In this document: piece after piece, positions 53,616-61,408 of the stretch | Layout of the letters: every line of letters begins with the position of its first letter | Numbering within the stretch: the first letter of the stretch is position 1 | DNA from: Desulfobacterales bacterium | GTDB lineage: Bacteria > Desulfobacterota > Desulfobacteria > Desulfobacterales > Desulfosarcinaceae | DNA: 64,000 bases | NCBI GenBank assembly: GCA_016218685.1 | Contig: JACRDD010000002.1 | Location: 51,755 to 115,754, forward strand | Direction of reading: 5' to 3' | The notes under the pieces: generated by a model | Database searches by the model: none | Told to the model about the DNA's origin: nothing | The model's input: the letters and a program-made list of their open reading frames with translations, nothing else | Made by a program: the position numbers and the translations under genes

Positions 53616-54737
53616 TTAAAATTCGACGGCCAGTTGGGCCGTAATCGCATCGGTCGTCTGGTAATCGTCTTCGTACTCGCCGCGCAAGTACTCCAGGGCC
53701 AGATTGGTGTGGTCGAAAAAACCCCAGTTGACCACCGCGCCGTATTGGGTTTCGGGCAGGAATTGCGGCCCGCCGTCGTCCGCGCCGCCGTAGCGCACGG
53801 CCAGCTCCAGGTTCTCCAGCAGGGTCACACCCAGTTCCGTGTTCCAGGCCGAGGGCTTGCGCGCTCGGCCGTCGGCGGCCGCATAGATTTCTCCGGCTTC
53901 AAAATGCTCCAGGGCCGCCACATATTCTGCGATCAGCTTGAAGCGCGCCAGGAACCTGTAGGAGATATAAGCGCTCCAGCCGCCCACCAGGGAAGCAATC
54001 TCCTTGTCCGCGGTCACGACCTCTTCATTGAAGCTGTCGGCGCTGGCCAGGTTGGAGATGTACGCGATTCCCAGGTCGAGCTCCTCGGTAGGCCGCGCCT
54101 TGACGCCGGCCACGTAGCTGTCGATGCCGTCGTCGTCGCCGGCTTGCTGGGCTTTGCCGTTGAAGGCGCTCAGCGATACGCCGAGTTTTCCTTCCAGGAA
54201 GCGGTAGCCCGCCACGGCTGCGCCTTCGTTGGTTTCGCCCAGGACCAGGGTGTTGGGATCGGTGACGAAGTGGGTATCGAAGTTGCCGAAGGGCAGGTAC
54301 AGCCGGCCCACGATGAGGAACCCGGCGCACCACTCGCCGCCGGTGAGGGTAATGAAACCCTCGTCGACGAAGACGTCATCGTCCTCGTACTTGAACAGCA
54401 CATGGCCGTCCACGTTGGCGTGGATCCTGGCGTCCACGGACAACTCCACGGTGGCCAGATCCACGTCGCTGTCATCTTCGTCCTCAAGGGACGGGTCGCC
54501 ATAATCGACCATGCCATACCCGGCCTCGACCTCCGCCCGCCCGCCGAGCTGAATGCGGTCATACCACTTGTCGCTTTCCACCTTCCGGCCGACCGCCTCC
54601 TCCAATCGCTCGATGCGTTCCTCCTCGCTTCTCACGCCACCGACCTTTTCTCCGGCCGGCGGCTCCGCGGCCCACGAAGAGTTTCCCAAAAATAGGCCCG
54701 CAACCAGACACGCGAGCACCACCACTGCGCTTCTCAT
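53616..54737 (-). CDS. outer-membrane porin, LbtU-like, heading the metal-uptake operon
   Basis: A 373-residue outer-membrane barrel. Signal peptide to SWA-A, short coiled coil ([18 protein letters not shown]), then strands ending in a C-terminal Phe (AQLAVEF), as typical of porins. [15 protein letters not shown] and the acidic Asp/Glu-rich early loop ([10 protein letters not shown]) are like LbtU-family porins. An acidic loop suits cation uptake. GGAGG lies upstream. It is 20 bp before the DUF4198 gene, so the operon couples outer- and inner-membrane transport. A TATAAT-like -10 sits on the minus strand at 54773-54778. Confidence 0.85.
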   Translation of the reverse strand: MRSAVVVLACLVAGLFLGNSSWAAEPPAGEKVGGVRSEEERIERLEEAVGRKVESDKWYDRIQLGGRAEVEAGYGMVDYGDPSLEDEDDSDVDLATVELSVDARIHANVDGHVLFKYEDDDVFVDEGFITLTGGEWCAGFLIVGRLYLPFGNFDTHFVTDPNTLVLGETNEGAAVAGYRFLEGKLGVSLSAFNGKAQQAGDDDGIDSYVAGVKARPTEELDLGIAYISNLASADSFNEEVVTADKEIASLVGGWSAYISYRFLARFKLIAEYVAALEHFEAGEIYAAADGRARKPSAWNTELGVTLLENLELAVRYGGADDGGPQFLPETQYGAVVNWGFFDHTNLALEYLRGEYEDDYQTTDAITAQLAVEF

Positions 54738-54871
54738 CGTTCACCGCCTCCTTTGAATCAAGTCGCCATACCATTATATATATGCGTTGTCGGGCATGGT
54801 CCGCGTTCAAACCCCGCACGCCGGACACAATCCCTGAGCGACAGAATCCCGATGAGGTGTGCGGCCCAACG

Positions 54872-54921
54872 AAAAAAGCCAAAAAGACCTGGACATCCCA
54901 TGGGGACCAGCCTTCTTGGCT
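54872..54921 (-). terminator. intrinsic terminator of the predicted small RNA
   Basis: Stem AGCCAA with TTGGCT, internal pairs CTGG with CCAG, a CCCATGGG palindrome in the loop, and a six-T run on the minus strand. Confidence 0.8.
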
Positions 54922-54971
54922 CGTTTGACAACGCTCGCGTGAATTCAGATGGAAACTTCAGTTTCCGAATG
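54872..54971 (-). ncRNA. predicted ~100-nt small RNA or attenuator upstream of the metal operon
   Basis: Promoter TTGACT-N17-TATAGT predicts a start near 54971. The transcript has a first hairpin GGAAAC-loop-GTTTCC (54951-54966). It ends in a strong terminator: AGCCAA/TTGGCT outer stem (54877-54921), CTGG/CCAG inner stem and six U residues (54872-54877). There is no reading frame of note. It may be an independent sRNA, or a leader whose termination controls the porin operon that begins 135 bp further on. Confidence 0.55.
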
Positions 54972-54977
54972 CGCGCC

Positions 54978-55006
54978 ACTATAGTGAGATGCACCGAGCG
55001 AGTCAA
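54978..55006 (-). promoter_or_regulatory. strong minus-strand promoter for the predicted small RNA
   Basis: TTGACT (55001-55006), exact 17-bp spacer, TATAGT (54978-54983): the best promoter match in this region. Its -35 lies at the left edge of direct-repeat copy 1. Confidence 0.65.
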
Positions 55007-55060
55007 CCCCTTTGCACCACCTGCCCGTTCCCTACCCCATAATCCGATTGACACGACCCA
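54999..55060. repeat. 62-bp direct repeat, copy 1
   Basis: Near-identical to 55701-55762; shared segments include CAACCCCTTTGC, CCCATAATCCG and TTGACACG. Both copies are in the same orientation and bracket the MazEF-like pair. Confidence 0.85.
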
Positions 55061-55076
55061 TCGATGTAATTACAAT
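55048..55076 (+). promoter_or_regulatory. promoter of the MazEF-like pair with operator palindrome
   Basis: TTGACA (55048-55053), 17-bp spacer, TACAAT (55071-55076). The perfect palindrome TGTAATTACA (55065-55074) overlaps the -10, as expected for an autoregulating antitoxin. The -35 lies in repeat copy 1. Confidence 0.75.
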
Positions 55077-55102
55077 GTATCCACTTTAATAGGAGGCGAC
55101 GC

Positions 55103-55357
55103 ATGCGGGCACGTGTCATCAAAATCGGTAATTCCCAGGGGCTACGTATTCCAAAACCCATTCTCGAACAGACGGGAATAACGGATGAGGTTGAAATAGA
55201 AGTCGATAAAAATCAGATCATCATCCGCCCTGTTAAATCTGCCCGGGAGGGATGGGATCAGGCTTTTAAAATGATGCGCGAAAAAGGAGACGATGCCCCC
55301 CTTATCGACGATCTGAGTGTTTCCAATTCGTGGGACAAGGGAGAATGGCAGTGGTAG
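55103..55357 (+). CDS. AbrB/MazE-family antitoxin
   Basis: An 84-residue antitoxin with the SpoVT/AbrB swapped-hairpin DNA-binding fold: VIKIGNSQGLRIPKPILEQTG (in two parts, residues 5-25) is the classic signature, followed by VEIEVDKNQIIIRPV. The acidic C-terminus (GDDAPLIDDL, ending DKGEWQW) would bind the toxin. GGAGG lies upstream. The toxin gene starts 13 bases before this stop. Confidence 0.92.
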   Translation: MRARVIKIGNSQGLRIPKPILEQTGITDEVEIEVDKNQIIIRPVKSAREGWDQAFKMMREKGDDAPLIDDLSVSNSWDKGEWQW

Positions 55358-55674
55358 TAAAACGCTTCGACGTTTACTTGGTAAGTCTCGATCCAACGGT
55401 CGGGTCTGAAATTCAAAAGACCAGACCTTGCCTGGTCATCTCACCCGATGAAATGAACCAGCATATTCGGACCGTTATCATTGCCCCCATGACCTCTACC
55501 AGCAAAGATTATCCAACGCGAATCCGTTGCACTTTCAGAAAGAAACAGGGCCATATCGTATTGGATCAGATTCGCACGATCGATAAGGAACGCTTGATCA
55601 GGAAGCTTGGAACGATCGATTCAAAGGCTCAGTTGGAAATTGTTTCGGTGTTGCAGAGGATGTTCTCGTTTTAA
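55345..55674 (+). CDS. MazF/PemK-family endoribonuclease toxin
   Basis: A 109-residue toxin. KRFDVYLVSLDPTVGSEIQK with TRPCLVISPDEMN (about residues 6-38) is the PemK/MazF core; the Arg in KTRPCLV and Ser/Thr in MTSTSKDYPTR form the usual catalytic pair. LDQIRTIDKERL (about 75-86) is the conserved final motif. ATG 55345 has GGGAG upstream and overlaps the antitoxin gene by 13 bases. Confidence 0.92.
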   Translation: MAVVVKRFDVYLVSLDPTVGSEIQKTRPCLVISPDEMNQHIRTVIIAPMTSTSKDYPTRIRCTFRKKQGHIVLDQIRTIDKERLIRKLGTIDSKAQLEIVSVLQRMFSF

Positions 55675-55700
55675 ACAGCGCCCAACAGCGGCGTTCCGTC

Positions 55701-55762
55701 CGAGCCAACCCCTTTGCCCCCCCCACCCCGTTCCCCACCCCATAATCCGGTTGACACGCCCA
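55701..55762. repeat. 62-bp direct repeat, copy 2
   Basis: Second copy of 54999-55060, 26 bp after the toxin stop. A one-base difference in a C-run offsets the alignment. Its flanks differ from those of copy 1, and it does not keep the adjoining -10 elements. Confidence 0.85.
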
Positions 55763-56044
55763 ACCCCAAGCGCGTAACTTGCCCCCAAGCGCACCGAGAC
55801 CACCAACAACCCGAATCGCTCTCAACGAAGCTGCAACGCTCGATGCGCGGTGGATTGCGTTTACTGAACGGCAATTTTCCAGATTTCATTTGTGCGGTCT
55901 ATCAAGACCAATTTAATTGTATGGAAGAACAACTCGTGGTCTATATGCCTTCGTCCCTCAATTAGACGTCGACTAAGGCGTCTCAGAAGAGGACTAAACC
56001 ATGTTCGGTTCGAGTACGACATAAAGAGAATTCCGGAGAGCTTG
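55763..56044 (+). other. leader of the reverse-transcriptase unit, possible RNA element
   Basis: 282 bp where base composition shifts from GC-rich to AT-rich near 55860. AGACCA and TGGTCT (loop about 29) and AGACG-N10-CGTCT are inverted pairs that could form stems. Several Abi/UG-type reverse transcriptases work with a nearby noncoding RNA, so this is the place to look. An in-frame upstream start at 55892 exists, but 56045 has the ribosome site. Confidence 0.4.
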
Positions 56045-57652
56045 ATGAATATGGAGCAAGCATTTGAAATGGCCCTTAAAAACATTGCAAAGCACGGAGA
56101 TACAGATATATTTCCTTTCCCATTCGAAACCCATGTATTTCATGATGCTTTAAATAAATGTAAGCAGTTTTTGGTCGAACTGCATAATAACTTTGATGAT
56201 TTCTTGTCTTCCTACCCCCCCACAACAATAGTTACTCTAACTCAAATAGGCTACACAGGTTTTAGATGGGCCACTCAGATTGACCCTTTTTGGAATGCAT
56301 ATTATTTGTCCCTAATAATATCATTGGCTGAACAGATCGAATCACGGCGCGTGCCAGAGTGCGAAATGTCAGTTTTTTCCTATAGGTATGGTTGGGATGA
56401 AGCAAATGCTAAATTGTTTAAGGATATCACATGGAAAGATTTTAGAACTCATTCAATAAAATTAAGTCAAAGCTCAGAGTTCGTAATTACTACGGACATC
56501 GCGGATTTCTATTCCAGAATAAACCATCATAGAGTCGAAAATGCCTTGAATAGGTTGCCTAATGCTGGAGATCTGCCTTCAAGAATCATGAAGCTTTTAA
56601 CCGTTTTTTCCAAAAATGTTTCATACGGGCTTCCTATTGGCGGACCCGCTTCAAGGATTATAGCGGAGCTCGCATTAGTTTTAGTCGACGAGAATTTAAC
56701 CCGTCGTCGTATTAAATTTACTAGATATGCAGATGATTATTGTATTTTTTGTGACACAAAATCTAATGCCTATGAGCTATTAGTCCTATTATCCGAAAAA
56801 CTATTCAATGAAGGTTTAATACTTCAGAAGAACAAGACAAGGATTGTTACTTCCAAAGAATTCAGGGAGTCTTCAGGACTACTAGATCCAAAAACGACAA
56901 CGAGTGGAAACGGCAATGTTAGCGAAGAACAGAAATTGCTCAATATCTCAATACGCTTTGATCCTTATTCCCCCACTGCCGAGGAAGATTATGAACAACT
57001 AAAGTCTGCTGTTAATGAGGTTGATATAATAGGAATACTTGGGCGGGAGGTTGCAAAAACAACCATTGACGTCACAGTATCAAAACAAGCAATTAATGCA
57101 ATTAAGGCACTGGAACCAATCACACGTGAAGGTGCAGTAAAAACAATTTTGAAACCCGAAAACTTGGAAGTTCTTGCGCCAGTATTTGTAACAATTATGA
57201 GAACAATAAAAGGTGTATATGAAGAGTTAGATGCCGAAGGGAAAAATTTCGTAGATAATTCATTAATTAATATCTTCGAAAAATACTCACATTTGCTAAG
57301 CGTAGAACTAAATCTGAGCTATTTTATCTACGCCTTATCAGTAAAAAACACACAACGTAAGGAAGAAATACTTGTCGAGATATATGATCAAAAGTCAAGC
57401 TCACTAATTCGACGACAAATAATTCTGATTATGGCAAACTGGAAATGCTTTTATTGGCTCTCAGATATCAAACAAAAATACAGCGGGCTTAGCGAGTGGG
57501 AAAAAAGAGCATTCATCATATCTTCCTACATCTTAGGCGATGAAGGTAGACACTGGCGGGATAATACAAAACGCACATGGACGCCTATGGATAGTCTTGT
57601 TCGTGACTGGTTTGCAGATAGGTTTCAAAAAAACAGGACTATACCGTTATGA
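56045..57652 (+). CDS. reverse transcriptase, Abi/UG-like (candidate antiphage)
   Basis: A 535-residue protein with a complete polymerase core. Motif A ITTDIADFYSRI has Asp151, motif B is GLPIGGPASRIIAE (about residues 196-209), and motif C YADD has Asp230 and Asp231. GLPxGGPASR rather than the group II intron or retron form points to the unknown/abortive-infection lineage. About 200 C-terminal residues are alpha-helical without a known signature, as in UG/Abi enzymes with helical repeat tails. GGAGAG precedes ATG 56045. DNA is markedly AT-rich compared with all neighbours, a sign of transfer. It overlaps the next gene by ATGA. Confidence 0.88.
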   Translation: MNMEQAFEMALKNIAKHGDTDIFPFPFETHVFHDALNKCKQFLVELHNNFDDFLSSYPPTTIVTLTQIGYTGFRWATQIDPFWNAYYLSLIISLAEQIESRRVPECEMSVFSYRYGWDEANAKLFKDITWKDFRTHSIKLSQSSEFVITTDIADFYSRINHHRVENALNRLPNAGDLPSRIMKLLTVFSKNVSYGLPIGGPASRIIAELALVLVDENLTRRRIKFTRYADDYCIFCDTKSNAYELLVLLSEKLFNEGLILQKNKTRIVTSKEFRESSGLLDPKTTTSGNGNVSEEQKLLNISIRFDPYSPTAEEDYEQLKSAVNEVDIIGILGREVAKTTIDVTVSKQAINAIKALEPITREGAVKTILKPENLEVLAPVFVTIMRTIKGVYEELDAEGKNFVDNSLINIFEKYSHLLSVELNLSYFIYALSVKNTQRKEEILVEIYDQKSSSLIRRQIILIMANWKCFYWLSDIKQKYSGLSEWEKRAFIISSYILGDEGRHWRDNTKRTWTPMDSLVRDWFADRFQKNRTIPL

Positions 57653-58410
57653 TATCAGAGAGAACCTTTGCACGATCATTTCCTGCTTTTTGGTCGGATC
57701 TCCTGCCACTTTTAACACCAAGATTCGTCCATTTGATAAATGTAGGCTTTTGTCATAATCTCAAGAACGAAAGTGATTCCTCAATCCTACCAATTAAAAA
57801 AAGTATTGCAACACGTGACCCTGCTGTTGTTTCAGAATTTGCCTTCATTCTATCCAAGCTCTCATTAGAAAAGAAAATTGATATAGATGGGTTGGCTGCA
57901 ATTAAGGAATTAACAGATCAGGCTGAGTATATGGCTTATGAGATCGTGGAAAAATATGAAGGGGGCGAAATTAGCTTATCCTTGCCTCTGCTTCAAGAGG
58001 AAAAAGAAGAGGGGATTGCATTAGCCCGAAATTATCAAATTTTTCTAAATCAATACTGCAAGGATCAACCAATTGAGTTCGGCCCAATAATTCAAGGATC
58101 TGGCTTCCTCTCTAAATGCAGGGCGGATATTTCTGTTGGAAAGACATTGTTTGAGGTAAAAACAGTCGATAGAAATTTGGCGGGTAAAGATATAAGACAG
58201 CTTATTGTGTACTTGTCTCTACAAAGCGCCACAGGCAATTCCAGATGGGAAAGAGCCGGATTTTTTAACCCAAGGAAGTCAATATTCCATGAATTTTCTG
58301 TCCATGAAATCATACAACAAATGGCCGGCGGGCGTTCAGCCCCAGATGTTTTTCGAGAATTGATTGATTTTATAGCGCGTAGAGAAGTTGAGATCGATTC
58401 CAAGTTTTAG
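57649..58410 (+). CDS. PD-(D/E)xK-like nuclease partner of the reverse transcriptase
   Basis: A 253-residue protein. The C-terminal half has RADISVGKTLFEVKTVDRN: Asp160, then Glu169-Val-Lys171, the PD-(D/E)xK nuclease layout, followed by RQLIVYL, a Gln-x-x-x-Tyr-like helix seen in many such nucleases. The N-terminal 140 residues are helical with no recognised domain. The start overlaps the reverse transcriptase stop (ATGA), so the two are made together. Nuclease activity is inferred from the motif only; no homologue was recognised by name. Confidence 0.7.
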   Translation: MISERTFARSFPAFWSDLLPLLTPRFVHLINVGFCHNLKNESDSSILPIKKSIATRDPAVVSEFAFILSKLSLEKKIDIDGLAAIKELTDQAEYMAYEIVEKYEGGEISLSLPLLQEEKEEGIALARNYQIFLNQYCKDQPIEFGPIIQGSGFLSKCRADISVGKTLFEVKTVDRNLAGKDIRQLIVYLSLQSATGNSRWERAGFFNPRKSIFHEFSVHEIIQQMAGGRSAPDVFRELIDFIARREVEIDSKF

Positions 58411-58435
58411 TGCTTTTAACAAGATCTAAAGCACT
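58409..58435 (+). repeat. hairpin at the end of the reverse-transcriptase unit
   Basis: AGTGCTTT (58409-58416) pairs exactly with AAAGCACT (58428-58435), overlapping the nuclease stop codon. There is no T-run; it may help end or stabilise the transcript. Confidence 0.5.
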
Positions 58436-58533
58436 GAATCCTTTGCTGGTTGGGGGGCGAGGCCCATGCCCCCTCACAGCTCTGCGTTAAGCTCTGACCG
58501 AATCTATTAACACCCGCAAGGAAATTTTCCACC

Positions 58534-58827
58534 ATGGACATCCCACGGATCTTCAACATCACCGAAAGTGCTCACCGCATCCACAACCCGATCACACCCG
58601 AAAAGCTCGCCGCTCTCGGCGCGGCGCTGCGTCTGGAACCGGGGGCGCGCGTGCTCGACCTCGGCAGCGGTTCGGGGGAGATGCTGTGCACCTGGCCGCG
58701 CGATCACGGCGGCGGCGGCATCGACATGAGCCAATTGTTCACCGCGCAAGCCAAACGCCGGGCCGAAGAACTCGGCATCGCCGATCGCGTCCAGTTCATC
58801 CATTGGGCAAATCGAAATGATCATTGA
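58534..58827 (+). pseudogene. truncated SAM-dependent methyltransferase
   Basis: 97 codons. MDIPRIFNITESAHRIHNPI through VLDLGSGSGEMLC (about residues 40-52) and GGGIDMSQLFTAQAKRRAEEL are the first half of a class I methyltransferase of usually about 260 residues. Homology ends at VQFIH; the last seven codons read into the start of the next gene. Acceptor-binding half and the rest of the fold are gone, so the product is not expected to work. Confidence 0.8.
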
Positions 58828-59332
58828 CGCCACCAAAAATGACCGCGACGTGTTAGCGAAACTCATCCGGGATTCCTTCCGCGATGTCGCGCACCGCTTC
58901 GCACTGACAAAGGAGAATTGCCCCAAGCATGCCTCCAACTGCGCGCCCTCCTGGATCGAAGCGGACATGTCGCGCGGGGTACAATACTACCTCTTATATG
59001 CGGCCGAAAACCCGATCGGTTGCGTGGCCATCGAAAAAGCCAGCGCCGATCTCTTCTATCTGGAACGTCTCTCGGTCCTCCCTGAAATGCGCGGCCGGCA
59101 TTTTGGAATCCAGCTTGTTCAGCATGCCTTGGCGTGCGCCGCGGCCAAAGGCGCCCGGAAGATCGGTATCGGCATCATCGATGCCCAAGCGGATCTGAAA
59201 GCGTGGTATACACGGCTCGGTTTCGTTGTTACCGGGACCAAAAGCTTCCTGCATCTGCCGTTCACGGTCTGTCTGATGGAATTCGGATACGACCAACCGG
59301 CCGGACCGGCCGCACGTCCCGGCCACCAGTAA
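58817..59332 (+). CDS. GNAT-family N-acetyltransferase
   Basis: A 171-residue acetyltransferase. MIIDATKNDRDVLAKLIRDSF is the GNAT start; LERLSVLPEMRGRHFGIQLVQ (about residues 75-95) is the acetyl-CoA pyrophosphate-binding motif (R/Q-x-x-G-x-G/A, here RGRHFG), and IGIIDAQADLKAWYTRLGFV the motif B region. Substrate unknown. It overlaps the truncated methyltransferase by 11 bases; the junction lies just upstream of its start codon. Confidence 0.87.
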   Translation: MIIDATKNDRDVLAKLIRDSFRDVAHRFALTKENCPKHASNCAPSWIEADMSRGVQYYLLYAAENPIGCVAIEKASADLFYLERLSVLPEMRGRHFGIQLVQHALACAAAKGARKIGIGIIDAQADLKAWYTRLGFVVTGTKSFLHLPFTVCLMEFGYDQPAGPAARPGHQ

Positions 59333-59472
59333 GGGACGAGGCGTCTAGTGCCACGGCGCAGGGGACGGTAAAGGATGCAGGATCTTTTCTAAAGGCCCGT
59401 TCGGCGAATGACTAATGGTTTAAATGATTCACCAAGCCCTCAATATGAGGAAAGCCAAACAAGGAGAAAAGG

Positions 59473-59922
59473 ATGACACCACCCATTGAAGCGCAACCCA
59501 ATCCCCTCAACGTGACTGAATCCATGCTGCTTTCGCTAAGTCAGACAAAGCCATGGGCCAGATTATTATCCATAGTTGGATTCATATGCATCGGTTTCAT
59601 GGTGATCGCTGGTGCGGTAAACATGGTTGTTTTTTCAAAAGCGCACATGCAAGGTGGTCCTGTCCCCGGCATTATGTTCGTCGTATTGAACATCCTCATG
59701 GGGGTCCTCTATTTCTTTCCTTCTCTTTTTCTTTTCAAGTTTTCCGCTTCGATTGGCCGCCTGCTGAATGGAGGCGGTGCCGCGGATATGGAAGCAGCGC
59801 TTTCCAATCAAAAATCTTTTTGGAAGTTCATGGGCATATTAACGCTCGTTATGTTTGGATTCGGTTTAATAGGGATTGTCGCCGCCGTTGTTATTCCCCA
59901 GTTCGCAAGAATGGCCGGCTAA
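59473..59922 (+). CDS. small membrane protein, DUF5362-like
   Basis: A 149-residue protein with three predicted membrane helices (about residues 31-52, 68-90, 118-142). SLSQTKPWARLLSIVGFICIGFMVI and the C-terminal VAAVVIPQFARMAG resemble DUF5362 proteins (recall, unverified). AAGGAGAA precedes the start. Function unknown. Confidence 0.72.
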   Translation: MTPPIEAQPNPLNVTESMLLSLSQTKPWARLLSIVGFICIGFMVIAGAVNMVVFSKAHMQGGPVPGIMFVVLNILMGVLYFFPSLFLFKFSASIGRLLNGGGAADMEAALSNQKSFWKFMGILTLVMFGFGLIGIVAAVVIPQFARMAG

Positions 59923-59979
59923 TAATCAGAAGTTAAGGGCGCCCCCAATCACCCGAACATCCCCTACGCGAGGAACATC

Positions 59980-60909
59980 ATGCGCATCGCCGTTACAGGA
60001 GCCTTCGGATACTCCGGCCGCTACATCACGGAACGCCTGCTGCAAGCCGGTCACGAAGTCATTACGTTGACGAACTCGCTGAACCGGCCCAATCCTTTCG
60101 GGACCAAGGTAAAGGCCTTTCCCTTCCATTTCGACGCGCCCGAAAAACTACGCGAGGATTTGCGCGGGGTCGGCACCCTCGTCAACACCTACTGGGTGCG
60201 CTTCGATCACCGGCTTTTCACGCACCAGCAGGCGGTCGCCAATACAAAAGTACTATTCTCGGCGGCCCAGCAAGCCGGTGTCCGGCGTATCGTGCACCTG
60301 AGCATCAGCCACCCCGACAGCGCCTCCCCGCTGCCTTACTTCCGCGGCAAGGCCGAGCTGGAATCCTCGCTGAAAGCCTTGGGCCTGTCCTACTGCATCC
60401 TGCGGCCCACCGTCCTGTTCGGCAAAGAGGATGTCTTGATCAACAACATCGCCTGGTCCCTTCGGCATCTGCCGGTGGTGGGGATGTTCGGGAAAGGCGA
60501 CTACCGGTTGCAGCCGATTTATGTGGATGACCTGGCGCAGGCGGTGGCGCAAAAGGTGAGCGAGGACCGCGATGAGACCATCGAGGCCATCGGCCCCGAG
60601 ACGTTCTCTTACCGGGAGTTGCTGGCCACCATCGCCGCGGCGCTCGGCGTGAAACGCCCGATCATTTCGGTGCCGCCAACTATCGGGTACTGGAGTTGTC
60701 GCCTGATCGGGCTTTTGGTCGGCGACATCGTCATCACGCGCGAAGAGATTCAGGGTCTGATGGAAGGCCGCCTGCAGGTGGATGCGCCGCCGTTGGGCAC
60801 CACCCGACTCACGGACTGGATCGCGCGCCACCGGGATACCCTCGGGCGCCGCTATACTAGCGAGATGGCCCGCCGGGTCGATCGCGCTTCGAAGTACCGA
60901 TCCAACTGA
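59980..60909 (+). CDS. NAD(P)-binding epimerase/NmrA-type protein
   Basis: A 309-residue atypical short-chain dehydrogenase. VTGAFGYSGRYITERLLQAG (residues 5-24) is the GxxGxxG nucleotide-binding loop. There is no YxxxK catalytic pair in the expected segment (HLSISHPDSASPLPYFRGKAEL has Tyr-Phe-Arg-Gly-Lys, a shifted YxxxK), as in the NDUFA9/NmrA-like subgroup. Possible NAD(P)H-sensing or sugar-nucleotide role. Start has GCGAGGA upstream. Confidence 0.82.
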   Translation: MRIAVTGAFGYSGRYITERLLQAGHEVITLTNSLNRPNPFGTKVKAFPFHFDAPEKLREDLRGVGTLVNTYWVRFDHRLFTHQQAVANTKVLFSAAQQAGVRRIVHLSISHPDSASPLPYFRGKAELESSLKALGLSYCILRPTVLFGKEDVLINNIAWSLRHLPVVGMFGKGDYRLQPIYVDDLAQAVAQKVSEDRDETIEAIGPETFSYRELLATIAAALGVKRPIISVPPTIGYWSCRLIGLLVGDIVITREEIQGLMEGRLQVDAPPLGTTRLTDWIARHRDTLGRRYTSEMARRVDRASKYRSN

Positions 60910-61098
60910 AATCCGAACCGGCGGCCGGCCGGGCGCCCGAAGCCCGTGCCGCAAACCGCGTGGGGATCGCGCTGCGGGACAATGGTTGTATGGATGAACG
61001 AACCCGGCCCCTTGCCACGTAGGCCAAGACTATGAATTCACTTAACGGCGTGTTACGTTAGAGTTGAAAAAAATGATTCGCCATAAGGAGGTGGCCGA

Positions 61099-61341
61099 AT
61101 GTTGCTTGAATATATCGAGGCCGCGCTGCGCCATGCAAAATATGAAATTCTTCCGGATGACAAAAGTTATTATGGCGAGATCGCCGAATGCGGTGGCGTC
61201 TATGCCAATGCAAACACCTTGGAGGCGTGCCGGGAGGAACTGCGCACCGTTCTCGATGAGTGGGTGTTATTCAGAGTTCATCGCAACCTTCCCTTGCCTG
61301 AAATCGATGGGCATCATCTCACGATCAAGAAAGTTGCCTGA
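61099..61341 (+). CDS. HicB-like antitoxin
   Basis: An 80-residue partial-RNase-H-fold antitoxin. YGEIAECGGVYANANTLEACREELRTVLDEW (in two runs, about residues 25-55) is the HicB core, with the usual DG changed to EC. GGAGGT precedes the start. No C-terminal DNA-binding extension. The toxin gene that should follow is broken, so this is an orphan. Confidence 0.85.
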   Translation: MLLEYIEAALRHAKYEILPDDKSYYGEIAECGGVYANANTLEACREELRTVLDEWVLFRVHRNLPLPEIDGHHLTIKKVA

Positions 61342-61400
61342 TGCCACCCTTTGGACCGCTTAAAGAATCGACGCTGAATTGCACCATTGATATCGGATGA
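61341..61400 (+). pseudogene. remnant of HicA toxin gene
   Basis: The ATG overlaps the HicB stop (TGATG) and the first codons read MPPFGPLKE, matching the normal HicA start (MPPFGPxKR-type). The frame then ends after 19 codons without the GxxH-containing RNA-binding core, so the toxin is lost. Confidence 0.6.
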
Positions 61401-61408
61401 TATGCCCC

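Noticed and set aside
54738..54871. NikR operator before the metal operon
   Set aside because: No GTATGA-N16-TCATAC-like pair was found.
55763..57652. Retron interpretation of the reverse transcriptase
   Set aside because: The retron NAxxH and VTG signatures were not found, motif B is GLPIGGPAS, and no clear msr-msd fold with flanking inverted repeats is seen.
58409..58480. Intrinsic terminator after the nuclease gene
   Set aside because: The hairpins at 58409-58435 and near 58455-58478 lack a T-run.
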